From Flavonifractor sp. An82 (GTDB taxonomy: Bacteria; Bacillota; Clostridia; Oscillospirales; Oscillospiraceae), in assembly GCF_002159265.1 (NCBI RefSeq), contig NZ_NFHG01000006.1, positions 115,005 through 179,004 of the forward strand: a stretch of 64,000 nt of DNA, in the 5' to 3' direction. Under the pieces are notes generated by a model. That model made no database searches. It was not told the origin of the DNA and saw only the letters and a program-made list of their open reading frames with translations. Shown here piece by piece: positions 6,798 through 18,249 of this stretch. Position numbers and translations under genes: made by a program. Every line of letters starts with the position of its first letter. The first letter of the stretch is position 1.

Positions 6798-9700
6798 ATG
6801 CTCAAGCTGCTGCTGGGCCGGGCAGGCACCGGCAAGACCCACGCCATGCTCACAGCCATGGGACAGACGCCCCGGCCTCAGGTCCTGATCGTGCCGGAGC
6901 AGCACTCCCACGACATGGAGCGGCAGCTGTGCGCCATTGGCGGCAACGCAATTTCCCTCCACGCCGAGGTTCTCTCCTTCACCCGGCTGGCCAACCGGGT
7001 GTTTTCCGCCCACGGCGGCCTGGCGGCTCCCACTTTGGACGGGGGCGGCCGGCTGCTGCTGCTGTGTACCGCCCTCAAGTCGGTGGCCGACCAGCTGAAG
7101 GTGTACCAGCGGCCCTCCCGCAAGCCCGCCTTCCTCAGCAGCCTGCTGGCCACGGTGGACGAGCTGAAGAGCTGCTGCATCAGCCCGGAACAGCTGTGGA
7201 CGGCAGGCAGCGAGACCGGCGGCGGGGAAGGGGACAAGCTTACCGACCTCTCCCTCATTTACGGCGCCTACGAGGCCATGACCGCCCAGCGGTGGGCCGA
7301 TCCCCGGGACAAGCTGACCCGGCTGGCCCAGGTACTGGCAGAGACAGACTGGGCAGCGGGAAAGGATTTCTATGTGGACGCCTTCACCGATTTCACGCCC
7401 CAGGAGCGGCAGGTGCTCTCCGCCCTGCTGGACAAGGGGACCTCGGTGACGGTGGCCCTCACCTGTGACAAGCTGGAGGAGGACGAGGGGGGGACCGGTA
7501 TCTTTTCGCCCGCCCGGCGCACCGCCCGGCAGCTGCTGCGGCTGGCCAAGGACCGGGGAGTGCCCGCCCAGGTGGAAGTGCTGACCGGAGACCGGACCGG
7601 CCGGAGCGCCGCCCTGGCCCACCTGGAGAGCCAGCTGTTTGCCGCCCGGCCCGCCCCTCTGGAGGAGGGCGGGGAGGAGATCACCCTCTTTACCGCCAAC
7701 ACCCCCTACTCCGAGGTGGAGTGGACGGCGGCGGAGATTTTACGCCTGGTGCGGGAGGAGGGCTTCCGCTTCCGGGACATCGCGGTGTGCGCCCGCAGCC
7801 TGGAGGGCTGCGGCCCAACCATCGAGACGGTATTCGCCCGCTACGGGATACCGGTCTTCCTCAGCCGCATGAGCGACATTCTGGAAAAGCCTATCCTCAC
7901 CCTCATTACCGCCGCCCTGGACACCGTGTCCGGGGGTTACCGGTATGACGATCTGTTCCGCTGCCTGAAAACCGGCCTCACCGGTCTGAGTCAGGAGGAT
8001 GTGGACCTGCTGGAGAACTATGCCCTCACCTGGAGCCTGGAGGGGAGCGCCTGGACGGGCAAGAAGGACTGGACCAACCATCCCAAGGGCTACGGCCGCA
8101 AATTCAGCGAGGAGGACACCGCCCTGCTGGCCCGGCTCAACGCCCTGCGGCGGCAGGTGACCGCCCCCCTGGAGGAGCTGCGCAGGCAGCCGGATAAGAC
8201 GGGGAAGGGTCAGGCCATGGCCCTCTACCGCTTTCTGGAGGCCATGGAGGTGCCCGGGCAGCTGGCCCGGCGGACGGAGGAACTAAGGCAGCGGGATCAG
8301 GCCGCCCTGGCGGAGGAGTACGCCCAGCTGTGGGAGATCCTGTGCGGCGGCCTGGAGCAGTGCGCCCAGATCCTGGGGGACACCCCCATGGAGCTGGAGG
8401 AGTTTGCACGGCTCTTTTCCCTGGTGCTCTCCCAGTACGACGTGGGCGCCATCCCGGTGTCGTTGGACCGGGTGAATGCCGGGGAGATGCCCCGACTGGC
8501 CCACAAGGGCTATCGGGCGGTCTTCCTGCTGGGGGCGGACGACGGCGCCATCCCGGCGGTGGCCCCCTCGCCGGGGCTGCTCAGCGACGACGACCGCAGT
8601 CTGCTGGCCTCCTACGGCCTGGAGCCCGCCCCAAGGACGGGGGACAAGCTGTACCGGGAGATGACCATTGTCTATGAGACCTGCGCCCTGCCCCGGGAGA
8701 AATTTTATGTCTGCTGGTCGGCCGCCGGGGCCGAGGGGGAGGAGCATCGCCCCTCCTTCCTGAGCTCCCGGCTGAAGGCCATGTTCCCCCACCTGCGCCG
8801 GGTGGAGGAGGGGAGGCTGGACGGCTCCTTCCGTCTGGCGGCTCCCCGGCCCGCCCTGGAGCTGGCGGGGCGGTTTTCCCAGGCGGCATCTGCTCTCAAT
8901 GCTTTGCCGGAGTATGCCCCCCTGGTGGAGCGGATGACCACCGCCGCCAGCCGGGAGCGGGGACGGCTGTCCCGCCCGGCGGTGGATGTGCTCTACGGAC
9001 GGCGGGTGCCTATGTCGGCTTCCCGGATGGACAAGTACAAGGCCTGCCACTTCTCCTACTTCATGCAGTACGGCCTGAAGGCGGAGCCCCGGCGGGCCGC
9101 CGGGTTTCAGGCCCCCGAGTACGGCACCTTCATCCACGACGTGCTGGAGCACGTCTTAAAAGCCTGTAAGGACAGGGGCGGCGTGAAGGAGGTCTCCCCC
9201 CAGGAGCTGCGCACCCTCACCGATCAGGTCGTGGAGCGCTATGTGGCGGAGGAGCTGGGAGGACTGGAGCACGAGAACGCCCGGTTCCAATACCTGTTCC
9301 GCCGCCTGCGCAAATCGGTGTACGCCGTGGTGGAAAACGTGGCGGAGGAGCTGCGCGCCTCCCGGTTCCAGCCCATCTCCTTTGAGCTGGGCTTCGGCAG
9401 CGGCAAGGATCTGCCCCCGGTGGAGCTCAGCGTGGACGGGGTCACCGTCAGCATCTCCGGCTTTGTGGACCGGGTGGACGGCTGGGAGCACGACGGGCGG
9501 CTCTACCTGCGGATCGTAGACTACAAGACGGGACGCAAGTCTTTTGACTTGACAGATATTTGGCACGGTATGGGCCTTCAGATGCTGCTCTATCTTTTTA
9601 CGCTGGAGCGTGAGGGAAAAGAGCTTTACAAGCAAGATGTGATAGGGGCTGGCGTCCTCTACCTGCCAGCCAGAGACGCGGTGGTGGCAGGGAGCCGGGC

Positions 9701-10121
9701 TATGAGCGACCAGGCCCGGCAGAAGAAGGTGGACGCCGAGCTGCGGCGCCGCGGCGTGGTGCTGGACGACCCCGCCGTGCTGGCCGCCATGGAGGACCCG
9801 GAGGAGGGGCCCGTCCGATTCCTGCCCGTCCGGGTGAACAAAAGCGGCCAGATCACCGGCGACGCACTGGTGTCCGCCGAGCGGCTGGGCAAGCTGTCCC
9901 GCCACACCGACCACGTCCTGCGGGAGATCGGCCAGGAGCTGGCGGCGGGCAATATCAACGCCGACCCCTTCTGGCGGGGCCCGGAGCAGAACGCCTGCCA
10001 GTGGTGCGACTATGCCGCCGCCTGCCACTTTGAGGAGGGCAGAGGGAGCGACAAAAAGCGGTGGCTGCCCACCGTCAAAGGCGAGGACTTCTGGGCGGCT
10101 GTGGAGCAGGAGAAGGACTGA
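6798..10121 (+). CDS. addB: ATP-dependent helicase/nuclease subunit B (AddB)
   Basis: AddB, 1107 residues, is the second subunit of the AddAB helicase-nuclease that resects double-strand breaks up to a Chi site for RecA loading. Visible are the N-terminal Walker A GRAGTGKT (residues 8-15), the C-terminal RecB-type nuclease motif DYKTG (Asp908, Lys910), and the four-cysteine iron-sulfur staple: Cys750 in KACHFSYF plus Cys1067, Cys1070 and Cys1076 in CQWCDYAAAC. It has its own promoter and a strong AAAGGAGGG site. In most Firmicutes addA follows directly; here a transporter gene separates them. A stretch around 9535-9660 is visibly less GC-rich than the rest of the gene. Confidence 0.95.
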   Translation: MLKLLLGRAGTGKTHAMLTAMGQTPRPQVLIVPEQHSHDMERQLCAIGGNAISLHAEVLSFTRLANRVFSAHGGLAAPTLDGGGRLLLLCTALKSVADQLKVYQRPSRKPAFLSSLLATVDELKSCCISPEQLWTAGSETGGGEGDKLTDLSLIYGAYEAMTAQRWADPRDKLTRLAQVLAETDWAAGKDFYVDAFTDFTPQERQVLSALLDKGTSVTVALTCDKLEEDEGGTGIFSPARRTARQLLRLAKDRGVPAQVEVLTGDRTGRSAALAHLESQLFAARPAPLEEGGEEITLFTANTPYSEVEWTAAEILRLVREEGFRFRDIAVCARSLEGCGPTIETVFARYGIPVFLSRMSDILEKPILTLITAALDTVSGGYRYDDLFRCLKTGLTGLSQEDVDLLENYALTWSLEGSAWTGKKDWTNHPKGYGRKFSEEDTALLARLNALRRQVTAPLEELRRQPDKTGKGQAMALYRFLEAMEVPGQLARRTEELRQRDQAALAEEYAQLWEILCGGLEQCAQILGDTPMELEEFARLFSLVLSQYDVGAIPVSLDRVNAGEMPRLAHKGYRAVFLLGADDGAIPAVAPSPGLLSDDDRSLLASYGLEPAPRTGDKLYREMTIVYETCALPREKFYVCWSAAGAEGEEHRPSFLSSRLKAMFPHLRRVEEGRLDGSFRLAAPRPALELAGRFSQAASALNALPEYAPLVERMTTAASRERGRLSRPAVDVLYGRRVPMSASRMDKYKACHFSYFMQYGLKAEPRRAAGFQAPEYGTFIHDVLEHVLKACKDRGGVKEVSPQELRTLTDQVVERYVAEELGGLEHENARFQYLFRRLRKSVYAVVENVAEELRASRFQPISFELGFGSGKDLPPVELSVDGVTVSISGFVDRVDGWEHDGRLYLRIVDYKTGRKSFDLTDIWHGMGLQMLLYLFTLEREGKELYKQDVIGAGVLYLPARDAVVAGSRAMSDQARQKKVDAELRRRGVVLDDPAVLAAMEDPEEGPVRFLPVRVNKSGQITGDALVSAERLGKLSRHTDHVLREIGQELAAGNINADPFWRGPEQNACQWCDYAAACHFEEGRGSDKKRWLPTVKGEDFWAAVEQEKD

Positions 10122-10217
10122 ACTCCCCCTCAGGTATTTCCCGGACAATTAGCTGTTTGAATCCCATGGGAAAAAGATAAAATCCAGGTAAGGATCAAAG
10201 AAAGGAATTACAACCAC

Positions 10218-11657
10218 ATGGCGTTTTTTGGAAGCTTTTTAAGCAATACCAGCAACTTCCTCTACACCTATATCCTCATCGCCCTGCTCATCTTCGCGGG
10301 GCTCTACTTCACCATCCGGACCAAGGGGGTGCAGTTTCGCCTGTTCCCGGAGGCCATCCGGGTGCTGGGGGAGCGGAAGAAGGACGGCAAGGATATCTCC
10401 TCCTTCCAGGCCCTGATGATCTCCACCGCCTCCCGGGTGGGTACCGGCAACATCGCCGGCGTGGCCAACGCCATCATTGCCGCCACCGTCATCGGCGGCT
10501 ACGGCGCGGTATTCTGGATGTGGCTGCTGGCCCTCATCGGCGCCGCCTCCGCCTTCATTGAGAGCACCCTGGCCCAGTGCTACAAGGAGAAGCACGGGGA
10601 GAACTGGGTGGGCGGCCCAGCCTACTATATTCAGAAGGCCCTGGGCAGCCGTTTCTTCGGCGTGGTGTTTGCCGTGCTGCTCATTGCCTGCTTTGCCTAC
10701 GGCTTCAACGCCCTCCAGGCCTACAACGCCGGCTCTGCCCTCCAGTACTATCTGCCTAACTATGCCACCAGCATCTGGCCCGCCGTGGTGGGCGCGGTGC
10801 TGGCCATCCTTACCGGGGTGTGCATCTTCGGCGGCGTGCGGCGCATCAGCGCCATCACCTCCGGCATCGTGCCGGTCATGGCCGCCATCTATATCGCCCT
10901 TGGCCTGTTCATCACCGTCAAGAACATTGGCCAGGTGCCCCACATGATCTCCCTCATTTTTTCCCAGGCCTTCGACCCCAAGGCCATGTTTGCCGGCATC
11001 GGCGCCTCCTGCATCATGCAGGGTATCAAGCGGGGCCTCTACTCCAACGAGGCGGGCATGGGTTCCGCCCCCAACGCGGCGGCCGCCGCCGACGTGTCCC
11101 ACCCGGTGAAGCAGGGCCTGGTACAGATGCTCTCTGTGTTCATCGACACCATTCTCATCTGCTCCACCACCGCTTTCATGCTGCTGCTGTCCGGCGTGCC
11201 CATCGACGCCTACAGCGAGGGCATGAACTTCGTCCAGGCGGCGGTCCATGCCCAGGTGGGCCCCTTTGGCCCCATCTTTATCACCGTGTCCATCTTCCTC
11301 TTTGCCTTCAGCTCTCTGGTGGGCAATTACTACTATACTGAGTCCAACTTCCGGTTCATCCGGGACTCCAAGGTGGGCCTGCTGATCTTCCGGCTGACCT
11401 GCGTGGCGGCCATCTTCATCGGGGCCCAGATGAGCTTCTCCATGGTGTGGGATCTGGCCGACGTGCTCATGGGCCTGATGGCCCTGGTGAATCTGGTGGC
11501 TATCCTGCTGCTGGGGGGCAAGGCCCTGAAGGTGCTCAAGGACTATGTGGACCAGAAGAAGGCGGGCAAGAACCCGGTGTACCGCTACGAGGAAGTGGGC
11601 ATCGGCGATCCCGAGATCTGGGACGAGGCCCACGCCCGCAAGTGGGAGGGCAGATAA
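10218..11657 (+). CDS. Sodium:alanine/glycine symporter (AGCS family)
   Basis: A 479-residue membrane protein with about ten hydrophobic segments and AGCS family signatures: ALMISTASRVGTGNIAGVANAI near residues 65-86, WMWLLALIGAASAFIESTLAQ, and NEAGMGSAPNAAAAA near 275-290. AGCS proteins import L-alanine or glycine with Na+. The ATG at 10218 follows AAAGGA at a slightly long spacing. It sits 96 nt after addB and 41 nt before addA on the same strand, an unexpected insertion in what is normally an addB-addA pair. Substrate preference between alanine and glycine cannot be read here. Confidence 0.92.
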   Translation: MAFFGSFLSNTSNFLYTYILIALLIFAGLYFTIRTKGVQFRLFPEAIRVLGERKKDGKDISSFQALMISTASRVGTGNIAGVANAIIAATVIGGYGAVFWMWLLALIGAASAFIESTLAQCYKEKHGENWVGGPAYYIQKALGSRFFGVVFAVLLIACFAYGFNALQAYNAGSALQYYLPNYATSIWPAVVGAVLAILTGVCIFGGVRRISAITSGIVPVMAAIYIALGLFITVKNIGQVPHMISLIFSQAFDPKAMFAGIGASCIMQGIKRGLYSNEAGMGSAPNAAAAADVSHPVKQGLVQMLSVFIDTILICSTTAFMLLLSGVPIDAYSEGMNFVQAAVHAQVGPFGPIFITVSIFLFAFSSLVGNYYYTESNFRFIRDSKVGLLIFRLTCVAAIFIGAQMSFSMVWDLADVLMGLMALVNLVAILLLGGKALKVLKDYVDQKKAGKNPVYRYEEVGIGDPEIWDEAHARKWEGR

Positions 11658-11698
11658 TCGGTCGATCAAATCCGGCCCCATAGAAAGGAGGAAACCAG

Positions 11699-14600
11699 AT
11701 GGCCTTTTCCTTGACAGAAGAACAACAGGCGGCGGTGGACAACCGGGGGGGCGGCCTTCTGGTGTCCGCTGCGGCGGGCTCCGGCAAGACCCGGGTGCTG
11801 GTGGAGCGTCTGCTGGCCCGGGTGGAGGAGGGGGCCGACGTGGACCGCTTCCTGGTCATCACCTACACCAAGGCCGCCGCCGCCGAGCTGCGGGGCCGTA
11901 TCGTGGAGGAGATCTCCGACCGGATGGCTCTGCGGCCCGCCGACAGCCATCTGCGCCGTCAGGCCACCCTGGTGTACAAGGCGGGCATCTCCACCGTCCA
12001 CGCCTTCTGCGCCCAGCTGCTGCGGGAGTGCGGCCACCTGCTGGACATCGACCCGGATTTCCGCCTGTGCGACGAGGGGGAGGCGGGCATCCTGATGCTC
12101 CGCGCCCTCAACGATGTGCTGGACAAGCGCTATGAGGACATCCAGCCGGACAGCGATTTTGCCCGGCTGGTGGACACCATGTCCGCCGGACGGGACGACC
12201 AGCGCCTGGTGCAGATCGTACTGGATATCCGGGGGAGGGTCCAGGCCCACCCCGATCCCGCTGCCTGGCTGGCCGGGCAGGAGCGCACCTTTGCTCTGGA
12301 GGGGGTGACCGATCCGGTCCAGACCCCCTGGGGGGCGCTGCTGCTGGCCGATGCCGCCGGGCAGGCGGCTTACTGGCGGCGGCGGATGGAGGAGGCCCGG
12401 GACCTGTGTGAGCGGGACGCCAACCTGCTGGCCAACTACGGCGACAGCGTGGCCGAGACTGCCAGAGCCCTGGGGGAATTTGAGAAAGCGGCGGGCCGGG
12501 GCTGGGAGGAAGCCCGGGCCCTGCTGCCCATCCCCTTCCCCACCGTGGGGCGGAAAAAGATGGTGGACGACCCTGCCGCTGTGGAGCGGGTGAAGGCCAT
12601 CCGCACCGCCTGCAAAAAGCGGCTGGAGAAGCTGGAGGACTGGTTTGCCGACAGCGGGGAGGACCTGCTGGCCGATCTGCGGACGGTCTATCCTGCCATG
12701 CGGGGGCTGTTTGCCCTGGTGCGGGACTTTGAAGCGGCCTACGCCACTGAAAAAGCCCGGCGAGGTTTCTTGGACTTCTCCGACCTGGAGCACATGGCGG
12801 TCAAATTGCTGGTGGGGGAGGACGGCCGGCCCACCGAACTGGCCCGCCAGTGGAGTACCCGGTACGACGAGATCATGGTGGATGAGTACCAGGACACCAA
12901 CGAGGTACAGAATGCCATTTTCTCCGCCCTGTCCAGGGACGGCACCAACCTCTTCATGGTGGGCGATGTGAAGCAGTCCATCTACCGGTTCCGACTGGCC
13001 GATCCCACCATCTTCCTGGGCAAATACCGTACCTTCAAGCCTTACACCGAGGCGATGGAGGGGGAGGAGCGGCGGGTCATCCTGTCCCGCAACTTCCGCT
13101 CCCGGCCGGAGGTGCTGGAGGGGAGCAACTACCTGTTCCGGGCCATCATGTCGGTGCCTTTTGGTGAGATGGAATATTCCGACGACCAGGCCCTCTACCC
13201 CGGGGCTCCCTTTGAACCGGACCCCACCTACTGCGTGGAACTGGACGCCCTGGATGGGGATATGGACGGGGAGGAGGGGGCGGAAAAGGTGAGCCGGGAC
13301 CTGCTGGAGGCCCGGTTTGCCGCCCGCCGCATCGGGGAGCTGCTGGATGAACACTTCCCTGTCTCTGACGGGCAGGGGGGCACCCGGCCGGTGCGGCCCT
13401 CTGACATTGTGATTTTGCTTCGCTCCCCCAATACGGTGCTGCGCCACTATGCCCGGGCCCTGGGCGAGCGGGACATTTTGTGGGAGGCCGAGGGAGGCGG
13501 GGACTTCTTCGGTTCCACCGAGATCTCGGTGGCCCTGTCCCTGCTCCAGATCGTAGACAACCCCCGGCAGGACGTGGCCCTCATTTCGGTGCTGCGCTCC
13601 CCGGTGTACGGCTTCTCCGCCGACCGGCTGGCCCAGATTCGGGCTGCTAGCCCGGACACCGATTTTTACGCCGCCCTGGCCGCAGACGACAGGGAGGACA
13701 GCCGCGCCTTTCTGGCCGAGCTGGACGACCTGCGGTTCGGCGCGGGGGATATGAGCAGCCACCAGCTGCTGTGGCACATCTACGACCGCACCAATCTGCT
13801 GGGCATCTTCGGCGCCATGGGGGAGGGGGAGACCCGGCAGGGCAACCTGCTGGCCCTGGCGGAATTGGCCCGGCAGTTCGAGGGGGCGGGCCACAAGGGC
13901 CTGTTCCGCTTCCTCACCTACCTGACCCGGCTGCGGGAGAATGGGGCCAAGCTGGCTCCGCCCACGGCGGGCCGTACCGGCGGTGGGGTGCGCATCATGA
14001 GCATCCACAAGTCCAAAGGCCTGGAGTTCCCGGTGGTACTGCTGTGTGGGCTGGCCCGCCGGCTTAACCGGGAGGATATGAGCCGTCCCATCCTCTTCCA
14101 CCCCAAGCTGGGGGTGGGCCCCAAGGGGCTGGATATGGACCGTGGCATCGAGTATCCCACTCTGGCCCGGATGGCGGTGGCCCGGCAGCTGGAGCGGGAG
14201 ATGATGGCGGAGGAGCTGCGGCTGCTGTATGTGGCCATGACCCGGGCCAAGGAGAAGCTGATTTTGTCGGTGGCCCTCACCGGCGGCGGAAAGGACCTGG
14301 AGAAGCTGGCGGGGGACAGCGGGTATCCGGTGGACCCCCAGGTGCTGCTGGGCTGCCAGAGCGTGGGCCAGTGGGTGCTGCTGGCCGCCCTGTGCCGCCC
14401 CGACGGGGGAGCCCTCCGCCGGGCGGCGGGCCAGGAGGTGGCGATTCCGGACGCTCCCTTCGGCCCGGACTGGGAGATCCAGTTTGTGGATGGCACACCG
14501 CTGACGCAGGCGCCGCCACGGCACTGGACAGCTCCCGCCCAGGCGGCGGATGAGGTGCAAGGGGAGGATGGCCGGGCGTTGACCGATCTGCTGCGCTGGA

Positions 14601-15268
14601 CCTATCCTCATGGGGCGGAGGTGACCATTCCCTCCAAGCTCACTGCTACCCAGCTAAAGGGACGGGGACTGGATGAAGAGGCGGCGGAGGAGGCCCCGCG
14701 GCCCGCCCGGCCTCTCAGCTTCGGCAGACCCCGGTTTGCCGCCGAGGAGATGGGGCTTACCGCCGCCCAGCGGGGCACCGCCCTCCATCAGGTGCTGCAA
14801 TACATTGACTTTGAAAAGGCTGAGACGGTGGAAGGGGTACAGGCCGAGATTGACCGGCTGGTGGCGGAGCAGTACATCACCCCCCAGCAGGGGGAGGCTG
14901 CCGACCCGGCCCCCATCGCCGCCTTCTTCCAGTCGGACCTGGGCCAGGCGCTTTTGTCCTCGGTCTCCCTGCGGCGGGAGTTCAAGTTCTCCATCCTGGA
15001 GCCTGCCAGCCGCTACTACCCCCAGGCGGGGGAGGGGGAGCAGGTACTCTTCCAGGGCGTGGTGGACTGCTGCTATGAGACCCTGGAGGGCATCACGGTG
15101 GTGGACTTCAAGACCGACCGGGTGACCAAACGCACCGTGGCGGAGCGGGCGGAGCACTACCGGCCCCAGCTGGAGGGTTACAGCCGTGCCCTGGAGGAGA
15201 TCACCGGGAAACAGGTGATCCGCCGGGTATTGTGGTTCTTTGCCCTGAATCAGGGGATCGACCTGTAG
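11699..15268 (+). CDS. addA: ATP-dependent helicase/nuclease subunit A (AddA)
   Basis: AddA, 1189 residues, is a UvrD-type 3'-5' helicase fused to a RecB-like nuclease domain and partners AddB in double-strand break repair. Visible are Walker A AAAGSGKT (24-31), helicase motif Ia [14 protein letters not shown], motif [26 protein letters not shown], the late helicase motif [10 protein letters not shown], and the C-terminal nuclease core VVDFKTDRV (Asp1136, Lys1138). The length is normal. The ATG at 11699 follows GAAAGGAGG. No terminator separates it from rpmE, but rpmE has its own promoter just after the stop. Confidence 0.96.
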   Translation: MAFSLTEEQQAAVDNRGGGLLVSAAAGSGKTRVLVERLLARVEEGADVDRFLVITYTKAAAAELRGRIVEEISDRMALRPADSHLRRQATLVYKAGISTVHAFCAQLLRECGHLLDIDPDFRLCDEGEAGILMLRALNDVLDKRYEDIQPDSDFARLVDTMSAGRDDQRLVQIVLDIRGRVQAHPDPAAWLAGQERTFALEGVTDPVQTPWGALLLADAAGQAAYWRRRMEEARDLCERDANLLANYGDSVAETARALGEFEKAAGRGWEEARALLPIPFPTVGRKKMVDDPAAVERVKAIRTACKKRLEKLEDWFADSGEDLLADLRTVYPAMRGLFALVRDFEAAYATEKARRGFLDFSDLEHMAVKLLVGEDGRPTELARQWSTRYDEIMVDEYQDTNEVQNAIFSALSRDGTNLFMVGDVKQSIYRFRLADPTIFLGKYRTFKPYTEAMEGEERRVILSRNFRSRPEVLEGSNYLFRAIMSVPFGEMEYSDDQALYPGAPFEPDPTYCVELDALDGDMDGEEGAEKVSRDLLEARFAARRIGELLDEHFPVSDGQGGTRPVRPSDIVILLRSPNTVLRHYARALGERDILWEAEGGGDFFGSTEISVALSLLQIVDNPRQDVALISVLRSPVYGFSADRLAQIRAASPDTDFYAALAADDREDSRAFLAELDDLRFGAGDMSSHQLLWHIYDRTNLLGIFGAMGEGETRQGNLLALAELARQFEGAGHKGLFRFLTYLTRLRENGAKLAPPTAGRTGGGVRIMSIHKSKGLEFPVVLLCGLARRLNREDMSRPILFHPKLGVGPKGLDMDRGIEYPTLARMAVARQLEREMMAEELRLLYVAMTRAKEKLILSVALTGGGKDLEKLAGDSGYPVDPQVLLGCQSVGQWVLLAALCRPDGGALRRAAGQEVAIPDAPFGPDWEIQFVDGTPLTQAPPRHWTAPAQAADEVQGEDGRALTDLLRWTYPHGAEVTIPSKLTATQLKGRGLDEEAAEEAPRPARPLSFGRPRFAAEEMGLTAAQRGTALHQVLQYIDFEKAETVEGVQAEIDRLVAEQYITPQQGEAADPAPIAAFFQSDLGQALLSSVSLRREFKFSILEPASRYYPQAGEGEQVLFQGVVDCCYETLEGITVVDFKTDRVTKRTVAERAEHYRPQLEGYSRALEEITGKQVIRRVLWFFALNQGIDL

Positions 15269-15295
15269 GAATTTGAAAATTTCTGAAAAAAACTG

Positions 15296-15324
15296 TTGCA
15301 ATCCACCAGCCGTTGTGCTATCAT
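15296..15324 (+). promoter_or_regulatory. Sigma-A promoter of rpmE
   Basis: TTGCAA at 15296-15301 and TATCAT at 15319-15324 are separated by 17 bases. The leader of about 65 nt contains a GGCG...CGCC stem (near 15341-15361). L31 leaders are known autoregulatory elements in Firmicutes; whether this is one is open. Confidence 0.72.
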
Positions 15325-15395
15325 ATTCTAGCGTTTATAAGGCGTGGAGGTTTGCTGCGCCGCTTCATCCGGAACGAGAAAGAGGTGAACACATC

Positions 15396-15602
15396 ATGAA
15401 GGAAGGCATCCATCCCAACTACGAGCAGACTACCATCAAGTGTGCCTGCGGTAACGTGATCGAGACTGGTTCTACCAAGAAGGACATCCGCGTGGAAGTT
15501 TGTTCCAAGTGTCACCCCTTCTTCACTGGTAAGCAGAAGATGGTGGATACTGGCGGACGTGTCAGCCGCTTCAACAAGAAGTTCGGCCTGGACAAGAAGT
15601 AA
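15396..15602 (+). CDS. rpmE: 50S ribosomal protein L31 (zinc-binding, C+ form)
   Basis: A 68-residue protein starting [20 protein letters not shown]. Cys16, Cys18 (CAC) and Cys37-x-x-Cys40 (CSKCHPF) provide the zinc site, so this is the Zn-binding form, not the YtiA-type paralogue. The ATG at 15396 was chosen over the upstream extension because the conserved N-terminus begins there; AGAGGTG lies upstream. The gene has its own promoter and terminator, so it is a single-gene unit. Confidence 0.96.
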   Translation: MKEGIHPNYEQTTIKCACGNVIETGSTKKDIRVEVCSKCHPFFTGKQKMVDTGGRVSRFNKKFGLDKK

Positions 15603-15614
15603 GTTCGTCTCTGA

Positions 15615-15648
15615 GGGCTCGTACCGGTTTCGGTGCGAGCCCTTTTTT
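15615..15648 (+). terminator. Rho-independent terminator of rpmE
   Basis: GGGCTCG (15615-15621) pairs with CGAGCCC (15636-15642), followed by six T. The remaining stretch to 15869 holds no supported gene; a TATAAT at 15838-15843 with a poor -35 may be the promoter of the next gene. Confidence 0.85.
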
Positions 15649-15869
15649 CAATGGTGCTGTACCTGCTGATGCCGGACATCCGCGGGGCCGGCCCTTTTCC
15701 GCCATGCCGCGCAGTTTCCCCTTGCCATACACAAAGTATGCCTGCGGGAAAACTGCTTGCCTGACAAAAAAGATCCTGGCCCGGCGAATATCCGTCACCA
15801 GCAGGAACAGCACCTTTCTTTTTTCGGAAAAGACACATATAATAGGGGAGATAACAGGAGGTGCGTACC

Positions 15870-16373
15870 ATGTTTGAGAAAATCGATCCCAAGGCTCTGG
15901 ACCAGAACGTCTTTTCCCTGATCGGGGATCAGTGGATGCTCATTACCGCCGGAAAACAAGACCAGTACAACACCATGACCGCCAGCTGGGGCGGCCTGGG
16001 GGTGCTGTGGGGCAAGCCGGTGGCCACGGTATACATCCGGCCTCAGCGGTACACCCTGGAGTTCGTGGAGCGGGAGGACACCTTTACCCTGTGCTTCTTC
16101 GGAGAGCAATACCGGAAGGCCCTGGCCCTCTGCGGTTCCAAGAGCGGCCGGGATGTGGATAAGGTGAAGGAGTGCGGCTTTACCGTAGCCACGGCGGAGG
16201 GGGCCCCCTACTTTGAGGAGGCCGACCTGGTGCTGGTGTGCAAGAAAGCCTACTGGCAGGACATGGACCCCACCCACTTCCTGGACGGGGAGATCGACAG
16301 CAAGTGGTACCCAGAGAAGGATTATCACCGTATCTTCATCGGTGAGATCGTGGAAGTTCTGCGGAAAAAATAA
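15870..16373 (+). CDS. Flavin reductase-like / flavoredoxin family protein
   Basis: A 167-residue protein starting MFEKIDPKALDQNVFSLIGD. The segments LITAGKQDQYNTMTASWGGLGVLW and VATVYIRPQRYTLEFVE are the split-barrel FMN-binding fold of the flavin reductase/flavoredoxin group. These proteins bind FMN and pass electrons from NAD(P)H or ferredoxin; the physiological partner is unknown here. ATG 15870 is preferred over the in-frame GTG at 15861 because AGGAGG lies at 15856-15861, overlapping that GTG. hflX follows 36 nt later. Confidence 0.82.
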   Translation: MFEKIDPKALDQNVFSLIGDQWMLITAGKQDQYNTMTASWGGLGVLWGKPVATVYIRPQRYTLEFVEREDTFTLCFFGEQYRKALALCGSKSGRDVDKVKECGFTVATAEGAPYFEEADLVLVCKKAYWQDMDPTHFLDGEIDSKWYPEKDYHRIFIGEIVEVLRKK

Positions 16374-16409
16374 TGCGGGGGCGCACAGCCTGCGCCCATC
16401 GGAGGACAC

Positions 16410-17702
<1,293 letters not shown>

Positions 17703-17715
17703 GGAGGGCAACACC

Positions 17716-18249
17716 ATGAAACCACTGGAGACCGAGCGCCTGCTGCTGCGTCCCTTTACCGAGGAGGACGCGGCCGGCCTGTACGCCTACGCCAGCCACC
17801 CGGAGGTGGGCCCCTGGGCGGGGTGGAAGCCTCATGCCGACGTGGAGGAGAGTCTGCGGGTGATCCGGGACATCTTCCTGCCCTCTGATACCCTGGCGGT
17901 CATTCAGAAGTCCGACGGGCGTCTCATCGGCTCCGCCGGATTTGTGGGCAAGCACCGCACCGAGCTGGGTACTCCCAGTGAGGAGGTGGGCTACTCCCTG
18001 GCCCGGGACTGCTGGGGCCAGGGCCTGATCCCCGAGGGGGTGGAGGCCATCCTCCGCCACGCCTTTGCCGACCTGGGCTACCAGGCAATCTGGGCAGCCT
18101 ACTACGACGGCAACCGCAAGTCCAAGCGGGTGATGCAGAAATGCGGCATGACCTACCGCCTGTCCCGAGTGGAGCCGGTGGAGCAGCTGGGAGAGACCCG
18201 GTTGGCCCACTACTTCGCCATCACCAGAAGGGAGTGGGAGGGCAGATGA
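17716..18249 (+). CDS. GNAT family N-acetyltransferase (RimJ/RimL-like)
   Basis: A 177-residue protein starting MKPLETERLLLRPFTEEDA, the standard opening of RimJ/RimL-type acetyltransferases. The acetyl-CoA region is GYSLARDCWGQGLIPEG, followed by AAYYDGNRKSKRVMQKCGM. Members acetylate N-terminal or side-chain amines; the substrate is unknown. ATG 17716 follows AAGGAGGG. Its stop overlaps the next start in an ATGA arrangement, so it is translationally coupled to the YigZ gene. Confidence 0.9.
   Translation: MKPLETERLLLRPFTEEDAAGLYAYASHPEVGPWAGWKPHADVEESLRVIRDIFLPSDTLAVIQKSDGRLIGSAGFVGKHRTELGTPSEEVGYSLARDCWGQGLIPEGVEAILRHAFADLGYQAIWAAYYDGNRKSKRVMQKCGMTYRLSRVEPVEQLGETRLAHYFAITRREWEGR

Noticed and set aside
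15649..15869. A gene in the 220-nt gap after rpmE
   Set aside because: Only short frames without ribosome sites are present; the minus-strand frames cross the rpmE terminator or the start of the flavin reductase-like gene.
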